Program-made: the position numbers and the translations under genes
Origin: Actinomadura montaniterrae
GTDB taxonomy: Bacteria; Actinomycetota; Actinomycetes; Streptosporangiales; Streptosporangiaceae
Direction: 5' to 3'
Assembly: GCF_008923365.1 (NCBI RefSeq)
Contig: NZ_WBMR01000021.1
Location: forward strand, 1 to 64,000
DNA length: 64,000 bases
Notes under the pieces: model-generated
What the model saw: only the letters and a program-made list of their open reading frames with translations
Told to the model about the DNA's origin: nothing
Databases searched by the model: none
Shown: positions 1-10,244 of the stretch, in pieces
Numbering within the stretch: position 1 is the stretch's first letter
How the letters are laid out: each line of letters starts with the position of its first letter

Positions 1-343
1 CGGCGGGCGCGGGGCCGCCGTTCTGGCGGACGCGGGCGAGCTCGCGCTGGAGCCGGCGCTTCTCCATCTCGAGGGTGGTGAGCGACTCCTCGTGCTCCTC
101 GCGCAGGTAGCGCAGGTCGCGGCGGGCGCGCAGGAGGCGTCCGGCGCCGGCGAAGGTGAGCATCATGCCGACGACGAAGACGACGGCGACGCCCGCGCCG
201 GCGAGGAACACCTGCCATTCGTTGTGGATGCCCGGGATGGCCTGGCCGAAGGCGGTGAGGTGGGACGGGTCGGTGTTGTCCATGATGATCCCGGCGGCCA
301 CGACGCCGGCCGCGGCGAGCAGGAGCAGTCCGATGAACGCCAT
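1..343 (-). CDS. Small membrane protein, cut by left edge
   Basis: The minus-strand frame starts with ATG at 343 and runs off the left end, leaving 114 residues. A GAGGAGA ribosome-binding site (351-357) lies 7 bases upstream. The visible protein has a hydrophobic segment at about residues 2-20, a short polar loop, a second hydrophobic segment at about 45-66, and then a highly charged Arg/Glu-rich stretch likely to form a coiled coil facing the cytoplasm. This resembles small two-helix actinobacterial envelope proteins, but I do not recognise a named family. The codon third positions are almost all G/C in this frame, which supports it as the real gene over the overlapping frames. Confidence 0.65.
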   Translation of the reverse strand, partial: MAFIGLLLLAAAGVVAAGIIMDNTDPSHLTAFGQAIPGIHNEWQVFLAGAGVAVVFVVGMMLTFAGAGRLLRARRDLRYLREEHEESLTTLEMEKRRLQRELARVRQNGGPAPA

Positions 344-539
344 GTGCAGATCTCCTCTGCGGTGACTCCGGAGGGGGTGCGGAGGCCCACCACCATGCCA
401 GACGCGAAGCCGATCATGTCGAATTCGCCGTAAAAATCCAGGTCAGTGACCTTTAGTCCGATTGACGACCCGAGGTTGCCCGCCGAGCGCGCTGGGTAAT
501 GATCGTTGCCGTAGGCGGCGCCGATTCCCGGGAGGGGCC

Positions 540-1193
540 ATGCCCTTGGAGGCCATCGTTTTCGACCTGGACGGCGTGCTGATCGACTCCGAACCGGTGT
601 GGGAGGAGGTGCGGCGCGGCTACGTCGCGTCCCACGGCGGGCGGTGGCTGCCCGACACGCAGCAGCGGCTCATGGGCATGAGCACCGTGGAGTGGGCCCG
701 CTACATCGCGACCGACCTCGTCGACGGCGTCACCGCGGAGGAGGTCGCCTACGCGGTGATCGACGAGATGTCCCAGCGGTACGCGGCGGGGCCGCCGCTG
801 CTGCCGGGCGCGGAGGACGCCGTCCACCGCCTCGCCGCGTACCGGCCGCTCGGGCTGGCCAGCTCGTCCCCCCGCGCGCTCATCGACCTGGTCCTCGGGC
901 AGCTCGGCGTGGACGGCCTGTTCCGCGCGACCCTGTCCACCGAGGAGGTCGACGCCGGCAAGCCCGCGCCGGACGGCTACCTCGCCGTCGCCGGGCAGAT
1001 GGAGGTCCCGCCCGAGGACTGCGTCGCGATCGAGGACTCCAGCAACGGCCTCCGCTCCGCGCACGCGGCCGGGATGACGGTGGTCGCGATCCCGCGCGAG
1101 GCGCACCCGCCGTCCGACGACGCGCTCGCGCTCGCCGCGCACGTCGCGAAGGACCTCGACGAGCTGACCCCCGCCCTGCTCACCGCCCTCTGA
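540..1193 (+). CDS. HAD-superfamily phosphatase (beta-phosphoglucomutase-like)
   Basis: A 217-residue cytoplasmic hydrolase. HAD motif I is FDLDGVLIDSE, with the nucleophile Asp near residue 9 and the acid/base Asp two later. Motif II is the Ser cluster LASSSP, motif III the Lys in AGKPAPDGYL, and motif IV AIEDSSNG. The helical cap inserted after motif I makes it a subfamily I (PGM/phosphatase-like) member, probably acting on a small phosphorylated sugar or metabolite; the substrate cannot be read from sequence. The ATG at 540 is preferred because GGGAGGGG lies just upstream; an upstream in-frame extension to 462 lacks coding character. recQ follows 46 bases later on the same strand. Confidence 0.85.
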   Translation: MPLEAIVFDLDGVLIDSEPVWEEVRRGYVASHGGRWLPDTQQRLMGMSTVEWARYIATDLVDGVTAEEVAYAVIDEMSQRYAAGPPLLPGAEDAVHRLAAYRPLGLASSSPRALIDLVLGQLGVDGLFRATLSTEEVDAGKPAPDGYLAVAGQMEVPPEDCVAIEDSSNGLRSAHAAGMTVVAIPREAHPPSDDALALAAHVAKDLDELTPALLTAL

Positions 1194-1239
1194 CCCCATC
1201 CCGGGGACGGTTGTCGGCGGGCGCTCATAGGATGGGCCG

Positions 1240-3078
<1,839 letters not shown>

Positions 3079-3135
3079 CCGGCCTGACCGGGCCTGGAGC
3101 GGAGCGCCGGCGGGCGATCGGCGCGGCGGAGGGCG

Positions 3136-4482
3136 TCAGGTGAGGGCGGCGGCGACCTCGCGGGCGGCGCGGTGGCCGGACTCGACGGCGCCGTCCATGT
3201 ACCCGGCCCAGCGCGTGGCGGTCTCGGTGCCGGCCCAGTGCAGCGGCCCGACGGGCCTGCGGAGGGCCGGTCCGAACCGCGTCAGCGTGCCGGGCGTGGC
3301 GAACGCGCCGTAGCAGCCGCGCGAGTACTCCTCCTCCGCCCAGTCCCGCTCGATGAACGCGATCGGGTCGCGGGCGCGGGGGCCGAAGTACCCGGCGAGG
3401 TCGGCGAGGACCCGCTCGCGGCGCGCCGCCGGGTCGAGCCGCGCGGCGGCGTCGGCGTGCCGGCCCTCCAGGAACCCGACGAGCACCCCGGGCGCCCCGC
3501 TCTCCGGGGTGTTGTCGAAGACGACGGCGAACCCGCGGCGGTCGCTGTTGGCCTGGCCGCTGAAGCCGTCCGCGCGCCAGAACGGCTCGTCGTACACGAC
3601 GTTCACCTTGATCACGCGGCCCATCGGCAGGCGCTGGACGAGCTGGTCGCGGTCGCCGGGCAGGCCCGGCGCGTACCGGATCCGGGCGGCGAGCGGCGGC
3701 GGGACGGCGATGACCGCCCGCCGCGCCCGCACCTCCGCGCGGGGCGTGCGGAGCCGGACGGAGCCGTCGGTCCACTCGATCTCGGTGACGGGCGCGTCGA
3801 GGACGACCCGGTCGCCGAGCTCGCCGGCCAGCGCGAGCGCGATCCGCTGGGAGCCGCCGGAGACGCGGTCCTGCTGCGCGCCGCCGGTCGTCTCGATCAG
3901 CGGGTCGAGGCCGCCGGCGGACGCGACGTAGAAGGCCGCCCACAGCGCGGACATGTCGTCCGGCTCCGCCGCGAACACCGCCTGCGTGATCAGCCGCATG
4001 AAGGAGCGGCCCGCGCGCGTGTGCAGGTTCCGCCGGATCCAGGTGCCGAACGTCGCGCCGTCGAGCCGCGCCGCGTGCGCGGCGGCCCACGGCTCGTCCA
4101 CCGGGACGCGGCGGGCGAGCCGGTCGAGGCGCGCCGAGCCCTGGCCGATGTCGAGGATCGCGGCCGGGGAGAGGCGCGGGACCCGTCCCTTGTACGCGCT
4201 GCGGCGGCCGCCGAACTCGGCGATGTGCCGTCCCTCGTCGTACGTCGGGTAGGTGCTGAGCCCGAGCTCGCGGATCAGCGCGAGCACTTCGTCCTGCCCG
4301 GGCCCGACCCACTGGCCGCCGACCTCGATCGGCCCGCCGCCGGGGAGCTCGCCGTTCAGCAGGCGGCCGCCGACGCGGTCGCGGGCCTCCAGGACGACGG
4401 CGTCGTGCCCGTCCCGGACGAGGTCGCGGGCCGCGACCAGGCCCGCCGCACCCGCGCCGACGATCGCGACATCGGCCTCCAT
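3136..4482 (-). CDS. Flavin-containing amine oxidase family protein
   Basis: A 448-residue FAD-dependent oxidoreductase of the monoamine oxidase family. The N-terminal dinucleotide-binding motif is VGAGAAG (about residues 8-14), followed by the acidic strand end LEARDRVGGR typical of MAO-like proteins. The C-terminus has the FAD-binding segment HWAGTETATRWAGYMDGAV. It presumably oxidises an amine to an imine with H2O2 release; the substrate is unknown. It is convergent with recQ (about 57 bases between stops) and divergent from the TetR gene at 4540, with which it shares a palindromic operator, so that regulator probably controls it. Confidence 0.9.
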   Translation of the reverse strand: MEADVAIVGAGAAGLVAARDLVRDGHDAVVLEARDRVGGRLLNGELPGGGPIEVGGQWVGPGQDEVLALIRELGLSTYPTYDEGRHIAEFGGRRSAYKGRVPRLSPAAILDIGQGSARLDRLARRVPVDEPWAAAHAARLDGATFGTWIRRNLHTRAGRSFMRLITQAVFAAEPDDMSALWAAFYVASAGGLDPLIETTGGAQQDRVSGGSQRIALALAGELGDRVVLDAPVTEIEWTDGSVRLRTPRAEVRARRAVIAVPPPLAARIRYAPGLPGDRDQLVQRLPMGRVIKVNVVYDEPFWRADGFSGQANSDRRGFAVVFDNTPESGAPGVLVGFLEGRHADAAARLDPAARRERVLADLAGYFGPRARDPIAFIERDWAEEEYSRGCYGAFATPGTLTRFGPALRRPVGPLHWAGTETATRWAGYMDGAVESGHRAAREVAAALT

Positions 4483-4507
4483 GGCGCCTCCCGTACGCTT
4501 TGAATCT

Positions 4508-4526
4508 CACATACGTCTTGTATGTG
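4508..4526. promoter_or_regulatory. TetR-type palindromic operator
   Basis: Perfect inverted repeat CACATAC-N5-GTATGTG in the 57-base gap between the divergent amine oxidase and TetR genes. Its position over both presumed promoters fits autorepression plus control of the oxidase. A second, looser palindrome (ATGT-N5-ACAT, 4522-4534) overlaps its right arm. The CATAC-N5-GTATG core recurs upstream of hpnH (50012-50026). Confidence 0.7.
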
Positions 4527-4539
4527 TTATACATGCCGC

Positions 4540-5139
4540 GTGGAGCCTGTCAAGAGCCGCCGCGAGCAGTACGTCGAGAGCACCCGCGCGGCCCTCCTCG
4601 ACACCGGCCGCCGCCACTTCACCGAGCGCGGCTTCGCCGACGTCTCCGCCGAGGAGCTGGTCCGCGCCGCCGGCCTCACCCGCGGCGCCCTCTACCACCA
4701 CTTCAACGGCAAGCAGGGCCTCTTCGAGGCCGTCTTCGAGGAGTTCGAGGACGAGGCCGCCCAGCGCATCGCCGCCGCGATCGCCGGCGAGGGCGGCGAC
4801 GCGTGGCACCGCGGCATCGCCGGGATCCGGGCGTTCCTCGACATCTGCGCCGAGCCCGGCTACCGCCAGATCGTCCTGCTCCAGGGCCCCATCGCGCTCG
4901 GCTGGCCGCGCTGGCGCGAGCTCGACCAGCGCTACCTCGGCGCCCTCCTGGAGGACGGCCTCACCGCGATCCTCGGCGCCGCCCCCGCCCACCCGCCGCC
5001 CCTCACGGCCGCCGCCCTCTACGGGGCGCTCACCGAACTCGCCCTCACCATCGCCGACGCCGCCGACCCCGCGCAGGCCCGCGACCAGGCCGTCCAGCTG
5101 GTGGCCGCGATGCTGAAGGGCGTGCGCACGTTCCAGTGA
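4540..5139 (+). CDS. TetR/AcrR family transcriptional regulator
   Basis: A 199-residue repressor. The N-terminal helix-turn-helix spans about residues 10-55 (RAALLDTGRRHFTERGF, then LVRAAGLTRGALYHHFNGKQGLFEAV), followed by an all-helical ligand domain. I choose GTG 4540 because the in-frame ATG at 4522 lies inside the palindromic operator; no clear Shine-Dalgarno is visible, so translation may be leaderless. It is divergent from the amine oxidase and likely represses it. The C-terminal domain resembles that of the TetR protein at 51552 (both carry a '(L/E)GPI..G' segment), so the two are probably subfamily relatives. Confidence 0.9.
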   Translation: MEPVKSRREQYVESTRAALLDTGRRHFTERGFADVSAEELVRAAGLTRGALYHHFNGKQGLFEAVFEEFEDEAAQRIAAAIAGEGGDAWHRGIAGIRAFLDICAEPGYRQIVLLQGPIALGWPRWRELDQRYLGALLEDGLTAILGAAPAHPPPLTAAALYGALTELALTIADAADPAQARDQAVQLVAAMLKGVRTFQ

Positions 5140-5231
5140 GCGGCCGGCGAGCCGCGGGCAGGAGACGCGCAGCCGATTCCCAGGGTTCTCCCAGGATCCG
5201 CCACGGACTCCTACCAGCCGCCCCCGCTTCA

Positions 5232-5705
5232 ATGTCCCCCATGCGAACCAACAGGAAGACCATCGCCGCCGGGGCCGGCGCCGCCGGACTGCTCGGGCTC
5301 GGCCTGTACCTCGCCGTCCCGGCCGCCGCGAACTCCGCCCCGTCCCCCTCCCCCTCCGCGACGAGCGCCGCGCCGAAGGCGCACCCCGGCCACGGCAAGC
5401 GCCTGGCCGCCCTCCGCCGCGTCCGCGGCGTGCACGGCGAGGCCACCGTCCGCACCAAGGACGGCTTCCGCCTCGCCGACTGGCAGCGCGGCAAGATCAC
5501 CGGCATCTCCGGGACGACCCTCACCGTGCGCAGCGCCGACGGCGCCACCTGGACCTGGACCACCAACGGCGACACCCGCGTCCGCAAGGACGGCGGCAAG
5601 TCGACGGTGTCCGCGCTCGCGAGCGGCGCGCAGGTGTTCGTCCTGGGCGAGCGGACGGGCGGCACCCGCACCGCCAAGCTCATCCGCGAGCCGAAGAAGA
5701 ACTGA
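5232..5705 (+). CDS. Secreted protein, DUF5666-like beta domain
   Basis: A 157-residue exported protein (154 if ATG 5241 is used). The N-terminus is a signal peptide: MRTNRKT-type basic start, a hydrophobic Gly/Ala/Leu core and a likely cleavage after AAANSA. Next come a Ser/Pro linker and a His/Gly/Lys-rich stretch. The C-terminal about 70 residues (GKITGISGTTLTVRSADG...) look like a small beta-barrel of the DUF5666/OB type found in actinobacterial secreted proteins. The function is unknown. It stands alone between the TetR gene and a two-component pair and is followed by a strong terminator. Confidence 0.75.
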   Translation: MSPMRTNRKTIAAGAGAAGLLGLGLYLAVPAAANSAPSPSPSATSAAPKAHPGHGKRLAALRRVRGVHGEATVRTKDGFRLADWQRGKITGISGTTLTVRSADGATWTWTTNGDTRVRKDGGKSTVSALASGAQVFVLGERTGGTRTAKLIREPKKN

Positions 5706-5713
5706 CCTCCCCT

Positions 5714-5758
5714 GCGGCCCGGCGGCCCCGGCCCTACGGCCACCGGCCGCCGGGCCGC
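5714..5758 (+). terminator. Hairpin terminator after secreted protein
   Basis: A perfect 14-bp stem (GCGGCCCGGCGGCC at 5714-5727 pairing with 5745-5758) around a 17-base loop starts 9 bases after the stop at 5705. No T-tract follows, as is common in high-GC actinobacteria. Confidence 0.6.
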
Positions 5759-5846
5759 GCGGCGTCGCCGCCGCCGGCGGAAGGTAGTTTCGAGGCAGGA
5801 CGGCGGCCGGGCGCGGTGCCCGGCCGGAGGCCGACGGCGGGAGCCG

Positions 5847-6521
5847 ATGAGCGAGAACCGGCGCGTGCTCGTCGTGGACGACGAGGCCAACATCCGCGAC
5901 CTCATCGAGGTCGCGCTGCGCTTCCACGGCTTCGCCACCGTCACGGCGGCGTCCGGGGAGGACGCGCTGCGCGCCGCCGCCGCCGAGCGGCCCGACCTCG
6001 TCCTGCTCGACGTCATGCTCCCCGACCTCGACGGGTTCGAGGTGTGCCGGCGGCTCCGCGCGGGCGGCGACCAGGTCCCGGTGATCTTCCTGACCGCGCG
6101 GGACACCCCGTCCGACACCGTCACCGGGCTCACCCTCGGCGGCGACGACTACGTCACCAAGCCGTTCTCGATCGAGGCGCTGATCGCCCGGGTGCGGGCG
6201 GTGCTGCGGCGCGCCGCGCCGCCCGCCGGCGGGGTGCTGCGCGTCGCCGACCTGGAACTGGACGAGGGCCAGTGGACGGTCCGCCGCGGCGGCGTCGAGG
6301 TGGACCTGTCGCCGACCGAGTTCCGGCTGCTCGCGCACCTGATGCGCAACGCCGGGATGGTGCTGTCCCGCGGCCAGCTCCTGGAGAGCGTGTGGGGCTG
6401 GGACCACGGCAACCCGCAGGTCGTCGAGACCTACATCAGCTACCTGCGGCGCAAGCTCGACCCGCTCGGCACGCCGCTCATCCACACCCAGCGCGGGGTC
6501 GGGTACGCGCTGCGCCCATGA
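5847..6521 (+). CDS. OmpR-family response regulator
   Basis: A 224-residue DNA-binding response regulator. The receiver domain (1-120) has the acidic pocket DDE at 11-13, phosphoacceptor Asp55 in LLDVMLPDLDG, a switch Thr in FLTARD and the conserved Lys in YVTKPFS. The C-terminal winged helix (about 130-224) has the OmpR signature LSPTEFRLLAHL...YISYLRRKL. It overlaps the histidine kinase start by ATGA, so the two are translationally coupled and act as a pair. Confidence 0.93.
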   Translation: MSENRRVLVVDDEANIRDLIEVALRFHGFATVTAASGEDALRAAAAERPDLVLLDVMLPDLDGFEVCRRLRAGGDQVPVIFLTARDTPSDTVTGLTLGGDDYVTKPFSIEALIARVRAVLRRAAPPAGGVLRVADLELDEGQWTVRRGGVEVDLSPTEFRLLAHLMRNAGMVLSRGQLLESVWGWDHGNPQVVETYISYLRRKLDPLGTPLIHTQRGVGYALRP

Positions 6522-7867
6522 CGCTCAACGCCCGGCTGCTCGCCGGCCTGCTCGCCGTCACCCTCGCCGGGCTGACGATCATGGGGCTGGTCAGCGCGCT
6601 CGTTCTGCACGGCTACCTGATGCACCGGGTGGACGGGCAGCTCCAGGCCACCCGCGACCGGGCGGTCGCCCGGCTCGTCCGGCCCGGGCTGCCCGAGCAG
6701 GGCGTCGCACCGGCCCGGTTCGTCGTGCTCGCGGTCGGCCCGAACGGCCGGGTGCGGGTGCTCAGCGGGGACGCGCCCGCCCCGGACCGCGCGGTCAGCG
6801 AGGTCGAGCACCTCGGCACCGCCGGCCTCGCCGCCCGCGCCCGGTCGCTCGAACCGTTCTCCCTGCCCGGGCTGCGCGCCGTCGCCCGGCCCTGGCGCAA
6901 CGGCACCGTCGTCGTCGCGTCCCCGCTGGACGAGATCCATGCGGCCGTCCGGAACCTGGTCCTCACCGAGGTCGCCACCGGCGCGCTGCTGCTCGCCGTG
7001 CTGACCCTGCTCGGCCGGTGGCTGATCCACCGCGGGCTGCTCCCGCTGGACCGGATGGCCGCCACCGCGCAGGCGATCACCGCGGGCGGCGACCTGCGCG
7101 CCCGCATGCCCGGCCCCGGCCACCGCACCGAGACCGCCCGGCTCGCGACCGCCATCAACGTGATGCTCGACCGGATCGAGCAGGCGTTCTGGGCCCGCAG
7201 CCGCTCCGAGGCCCGCGTCCGCGCGTTCGCCGCCGACGCCTCGCACGAGCTGCGCACCCCGCTCACCACCATCCAGGGCTACGCCGAGCTGTACCGGCAC
7301 GGCGCCCTCGGCCCGGACGAGCTGCCCGACGCGATGCGCCGCATCGAGGACGAGGCCGGCCGGATGAACCGGCTGGTCACCGACCTGCTCGACCTCGCCC
7401 GCCTGGACCGGGAGGCCGCCGTCCAGCCCGCCCCGACCGACCTCGTCGCGCTGGCCAGGGACGCGGTGGCGGACGCGACCGCCGCCGCGCCCGGCCATCC
7501 CGTCCGGCTCGACGCGCCCGGCGAGCTCGTCGCGACCGTCGACGAGGCCCGCATCCGCCAGGTCCTCGCGAACCTGCTCGCCAACGTCGCCGCCCACACC
7601 CCGCCCGGCACGCCCGCGACGCTCCGGCTCGCGCCCGGCGTCATCGAGGTCGCCGACGAGGGTCCCGGCATGGCGCCCGAGGACGCGGCCCGCGCGTTCG
7701 AGCGCTTCCACCGCGCCGAGCAGGGCAGCACCGGCGCCGGCCTCGGCCTGCCGATCGTCGCGGCCATCGCCGCCGCCCACGGCGGGCGCGCGGAGCTCCT
7801 CACCCGCCCGTCCGGCGGGACGACCGTCCGCATCACCCTCCCCGAGGAGCCCCCACCCGCCACGTGA
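6518..7867 (+). CDS. Two-component sensor histidine kinase
   Basis: A 449-residue membrane sensor kinase. There are transmembrane helices near 8-30 and 145-170, with an extracytoplasmic sensing region of about 110 residues between them. A HAMP linker follows, then a HisKA domain with phospho-His in ASHELRTPLTT, and a HATPase_c domain with the N box (QVLANLLANVAAH), G1 (VADEGPGM), F box and G2 (GAGLGLPIV). The start is the ATG overlapping the regulator's stop. The stimulus is unknown. It is convergent with the glycoside-hydrolase-like gene. Confidence 0.92.
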   Translation: MTLNARLLAGLLAVTLAGLTIMGLVSALVLHGYLMHRVDGQLQATRDRAVARLVRPGLPEQGVAPARFVVLAVGPNGRVRVLSGDAPAPDRAVSEVEHLGTAGLAARARSLEPFSLPGLRAVARPWRNGTVVVASPLDEIHAAVRNLVLTEVATGALLLAVLTLLGRWLIHRGLLPLDRMAATAQAITAGGDLRARMPGPGHRTETARLATAINVMLDRIEQAFWARSRSEARVRAFAADASHELRTPLTTIQGYAELYRHGALGPDELPDAMRRIEDEAGRMNRLVTDLLDLARLDREAAVQPAPTDLVALARDAVADATAAAPGHPVRLDAPGELVATVDEARIRQVLANLLANVAAHTPPGTPATLRLAPGVIEVADEGPGMAPEDAARAFERFHRAEQGSTGAGLGLPIVAAIAAAHGGRAELLTRPSGGTTVRITLPEEPPPAT

Positions 7868-7905
7868 CCGGCGCGTCATGCCCCTTCCGGAACCGCCGTC
7901 GAGGG

Positions 7906-8739
7906 TCAGGTGACCGGCGCGTCCCAGGCCGCTCTCCAGGTCGCCGGGCCGACGACGCCGTCCACGCCGAGCCCCTTCTCGCGCTGGAACGCCCGGCACA
8001 CCTCCTCCGACGCCGGGCCGTACGCGCCGTCCACCGCGATGGACCAGCCGCGCGCCTTCATCCGCGCCTGCCATGTCCGCACGTCGTCGCCGCGCATGAC
8101 GGGCGGCTGCGTGATGTACCGTCCGGGCCACGCCGGGGCGTGCGGCGCCGACGCCCCGCCCACCTTCCACTGCCCGTAGTCGTCGTGGACGGCCCGGTCG
8201 TAGTCGACCCCCACCCCGTTGATCCGGTGGTCGTTGGAGTACTGCTGGAGCTGCGCGCGGGAGTCCCAGTTCCCGCCCGACCACGCGTACGTCTGCCACC
8301 CGAACGTGATCTTCTTCGCGTCGAAGGCCCGCTTGACCGGCCAGTACCCGCCGTACAGGCCCACCCGCCCGCGCCCGAGGACGGACGCCGCGCCGTCCGC
8401 GTACGCGTTGATCGCCGCCTGCTGCTGCGGCGTCGCGTCGAAGTCGACCGCGAAGTAGATGGGCCGGTCTCCGGGCATCCCGCAGGCCTTCGCCTGCGCC
8501 GCGGCGTCCCGGGCGTCCGCGGCGCCGCCGTCCCGCCCCGACAGCGCCCGCGACGCCGTGCTCTCCCACACGACGACCAGCCACAGCCCGGCCTCCGACA
8601 GCTCCCGCGCCTCGGCGGCCGTCAGGTTCTTGCCGGTCGTGTCGTGCGAGAGGTAGCGGCAGACGAACTTCGCCCCCGCATCGCGCAGCGCGGACGCACC
8701 CGGGCGCCCCCACGCGTAGTCGACACCGAACACGCTCAT
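7906..8739 (-). CDS. DUF1906 glycoside-hydrolase-like protein with peptidoglycan-binding domain
   Basis: A 277-residue protein. Residues 1-200 match the DUF1906 / Rv2525c-like TIM-barrel family (start FGVDYAWGRP, then YLSHDTTGKNLTAAEA, IYFAVDFD, VGLYGG and WQTYAWSGGNWD). The C-terminal about 60 residues form a PG_binding_1 domain (DVRTWQARM...DGAYGPASEEVCRAFQ...DGVVGPATW). No signal peptide is apparent at the chosen start although the domains suggest a cell-wall role; an upstream start or non-classical export cannot be excluded. A hydrolytic role is inferred only from the fold. Confidence 0.85.
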   Translation of the reverse strand: MSVFGVDYAWGRPGASALRDAGAKFVCRYLSHDTTGKNLTAAEARELSEAGLWLVVVWESTASRALSGRDGGAADARDAAAQAKACGMPGDRPIYFAVDFDATPQQQAAINAYADGAASVLGRGRVGLYGGYWPVKRAFDAKKITFGWQTYAWSGGNWDSRAQLQQYSNDHRINGVGVDYDRAVHDDYGQWKVGGASAPHAPAWPGRYITQPPVMRGDDVRTWQARMKARGWSIAVDGAYGPASEEVCRAFQREKGLGVDGVVGPATWRAAWDAPVT

Positions 8740-9165
8740 CCCGTCGTCCCTTCACCGGGGTCCGTCGGAGGCAGGCAACACCCCGCGAACCGCCGCGACC
8801 ACCGATGTTCCGCGTTGTTCAGCGCATCGCCGCCCGAACGCCGCATCGGGCACCGGACGTCCGTCATCTTCTGGCGATTCTTTGGTGAAGCGACGTGAAA
8901 CAGGACAGTGACCTGAGACACATGCGGAGTTATGATCGCTTCGAGGCCGCGACACTACGGGTCTCCGCAGTTACTGGGCGCATCTGACGCGCGTCCAACC
9001 TCGCGCCAGATGCACGGCATGACGGTGAGGTCGGACCAGCATGCGGCAAGGCGAGTCCCTGTCCCGCCGGTGCGGCCTTTCCGAACGTCTGTTCCCGCGT
9101 TCCCTCGTCCATCCCCGCCTGCTCCCGAGCAAGCCGCGACGTGGGGACTCCAGCGAGGAGGCAAC
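8740..9165. other. Intergenic region between divergent genes
   Basis: About 426 bases separate the DUF1906 gene from the SatP-type transporter. The short frames here lack consistent third-position GC bias. It should contain both promoters and perhaps a long 5' leader for the transporter, but I see no convincing -35/-10 pair, riboswitch or RNA gene. Confidence 0.4.
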
Positions 9166-9786
9166 ATGACCTACGTCGAGCAAGAGTCCACTCCTCAGAC
9201 CCCGCCCGCGGTCGCCGACCCCGCCCCGCTCGGGCTGGCCGCGTTCGCCCTCACCACGTTCCTTCTCTCCGCCAAGAACGCCCAGTGGACGGACGGCACC
9301 GACGCCTGGCTCGGCTACGCGCTCGGCTACGGCGGCCTCGTCCAGCTCCTCGCCGGGATGTGGGAGTTCCGCAACCGCAACGTGTTCGGTTCGACCGCCT
9401 TCTCCACGTACGGCGGCTTCTGGATCGGGCTCGGCCTGTACATCCTGCTCGTCGCCAAGGAGGGCAACGCCGACCAGGTCGCCAACGACCTCGGCTGGAT
9501 CCTGCTCGCCTTCGCGATCTTCAACACGTACATGCTGCTGTGGAGCACGCAGGTGAACCTCGCCGTCTTCGGCGTCTTCCTCACCCTGGAGATCACCGAG
9601 ATCGTGCTGTTCATCGGGAACTTCTCCACCAACGAGACGACGATCAAGGTCGGCGGCTACATCGGGGTGATCACCGCGCTGGTCGCCTGGTACACCTCCG
9701 CCGCGGGCGTGATCAACGGCATGCTCGGCCGGACCGCGCTGTTCGTCGGCAAGCCGATGTTCAACCTCACCCCGACCAAGCCCTGA
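9166..9786 (+). CDS. GPR1/FUN34/YaaH (SatP/AceTr) family acetate transporter
   Basis: A 206-residue inner-membrane protein with about six transmembrane helices. Family features include the N-terminal PLGLAAFALTTFLLS (the NPAPLGL-type motif), the conserved YGGLVQLLAGMWEFRNRNVFG segment and a C-terminal YTSAAGVINGMLGR. Relatives move acetate/succinate with protons. The start follows GAGGAGG (9155-9161). It is monocistronic: a long untranslated leader precedes it and a perfect hairpin terminator follows. Confidence 0.9.
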   Translation: MTYVEQESTPQTPPAVADPAPLGLAAFALTTFLLSAKNAQWTDGTDAWLGYALGYGGLVQLLAGMWEFRNRNVFGSTAFSTYGGFWIGLGLYILLVAKEGNADQVANDLGWILLAFAIFNTYMLLWSTQVNLAVFGVFLTLEITEIVLFIGNFSTNETTIKVGGYIGVITALVAWYTSAAGVINGMLGRTALFVGKPMFNLTPTKP

Positions 9787-9797
9787 CCCGCCCGTCC

Positions 9798-9830
9798 GAA
9801 GGCCCCTCGCACACCCCGCGAGGGGCCTTC
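9798..9830 (+). terminator. Intrinsic terminator after acetate transporter
   Basis: Perfect 13-bp stem GAAGGCCCCTCGC / GCGAGGGGCCTTC with a 7-base loop, 12 bases after the stop. Confidence 0.75.
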
Positions 9831-9871
9831 GCCGTTTCGCGTCCGGCCGGGCCGGTCGGAGGACGGTCCGG

Positions 9872-10003
9872 TCAGAGGGACGGGCCGGGGCCGTCGTCGT
9901 TCAGCCAGTCCCAGGCGATGCGCGCGGCCTCGAGCGCGAAACGCCCGAGGGCGGCGAAAGCCGCGATCTGCCGCCAGTTCCAGCGACGGTGGGGCTTGCT
10001 CAT
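9872..10003 (-). CDS. Small 43-residue protein
   Basis: A short minus-strand frame with ATG at 10003, GGAGGG about 10 bases upstream and a clean stop. The product begins MSKPHRRWNWRQ, continues with an amphipathic Ala/Leu/Ile segment (about 11-32) and ends acidic (LNDDGPGPSL). Its third codon positions are strongly G/C. It is Trp-rich with a basic N-terminus, as in membrane-associated small proteins. I do not recognise a family. Confidence 0.5.
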   Translation of the reverse strand: MSKPHRRWNWRQIAAFAALGRFALEAARIAWDWLNDDGPGPSL

Positions 10004-10244
10004 CCAGATCACCCTCCCTCTCCCGCCTGTCCACGGGACGCCTCCCGGACGGACCTGCCACGGTCCACCGTTCGGCGCCCTTCGCGGAGGAGCGTACCCA
10101 GGACCATGGCAGAGATATCGAACACAAGTTCGAAGTCAGCTAAAATCCGGCACCGCCCGAATCCCCAGGTCGGCGCGGCGATGAGTCCGGCGGTGCGGGC
10201 AGGTCTATCCCGTGACCGATCGAACCGACTCAGCAGGAGTGGGC

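Noticed and set aside
7864..7923. Direct repeat GTGACCGGCGCGTC at the ends of two convergent genes
   Set aside because: Both copies fall on C-terminal codons and stop codons of high-GC genes; no insertion or structure accompanies them, so chance is likely.
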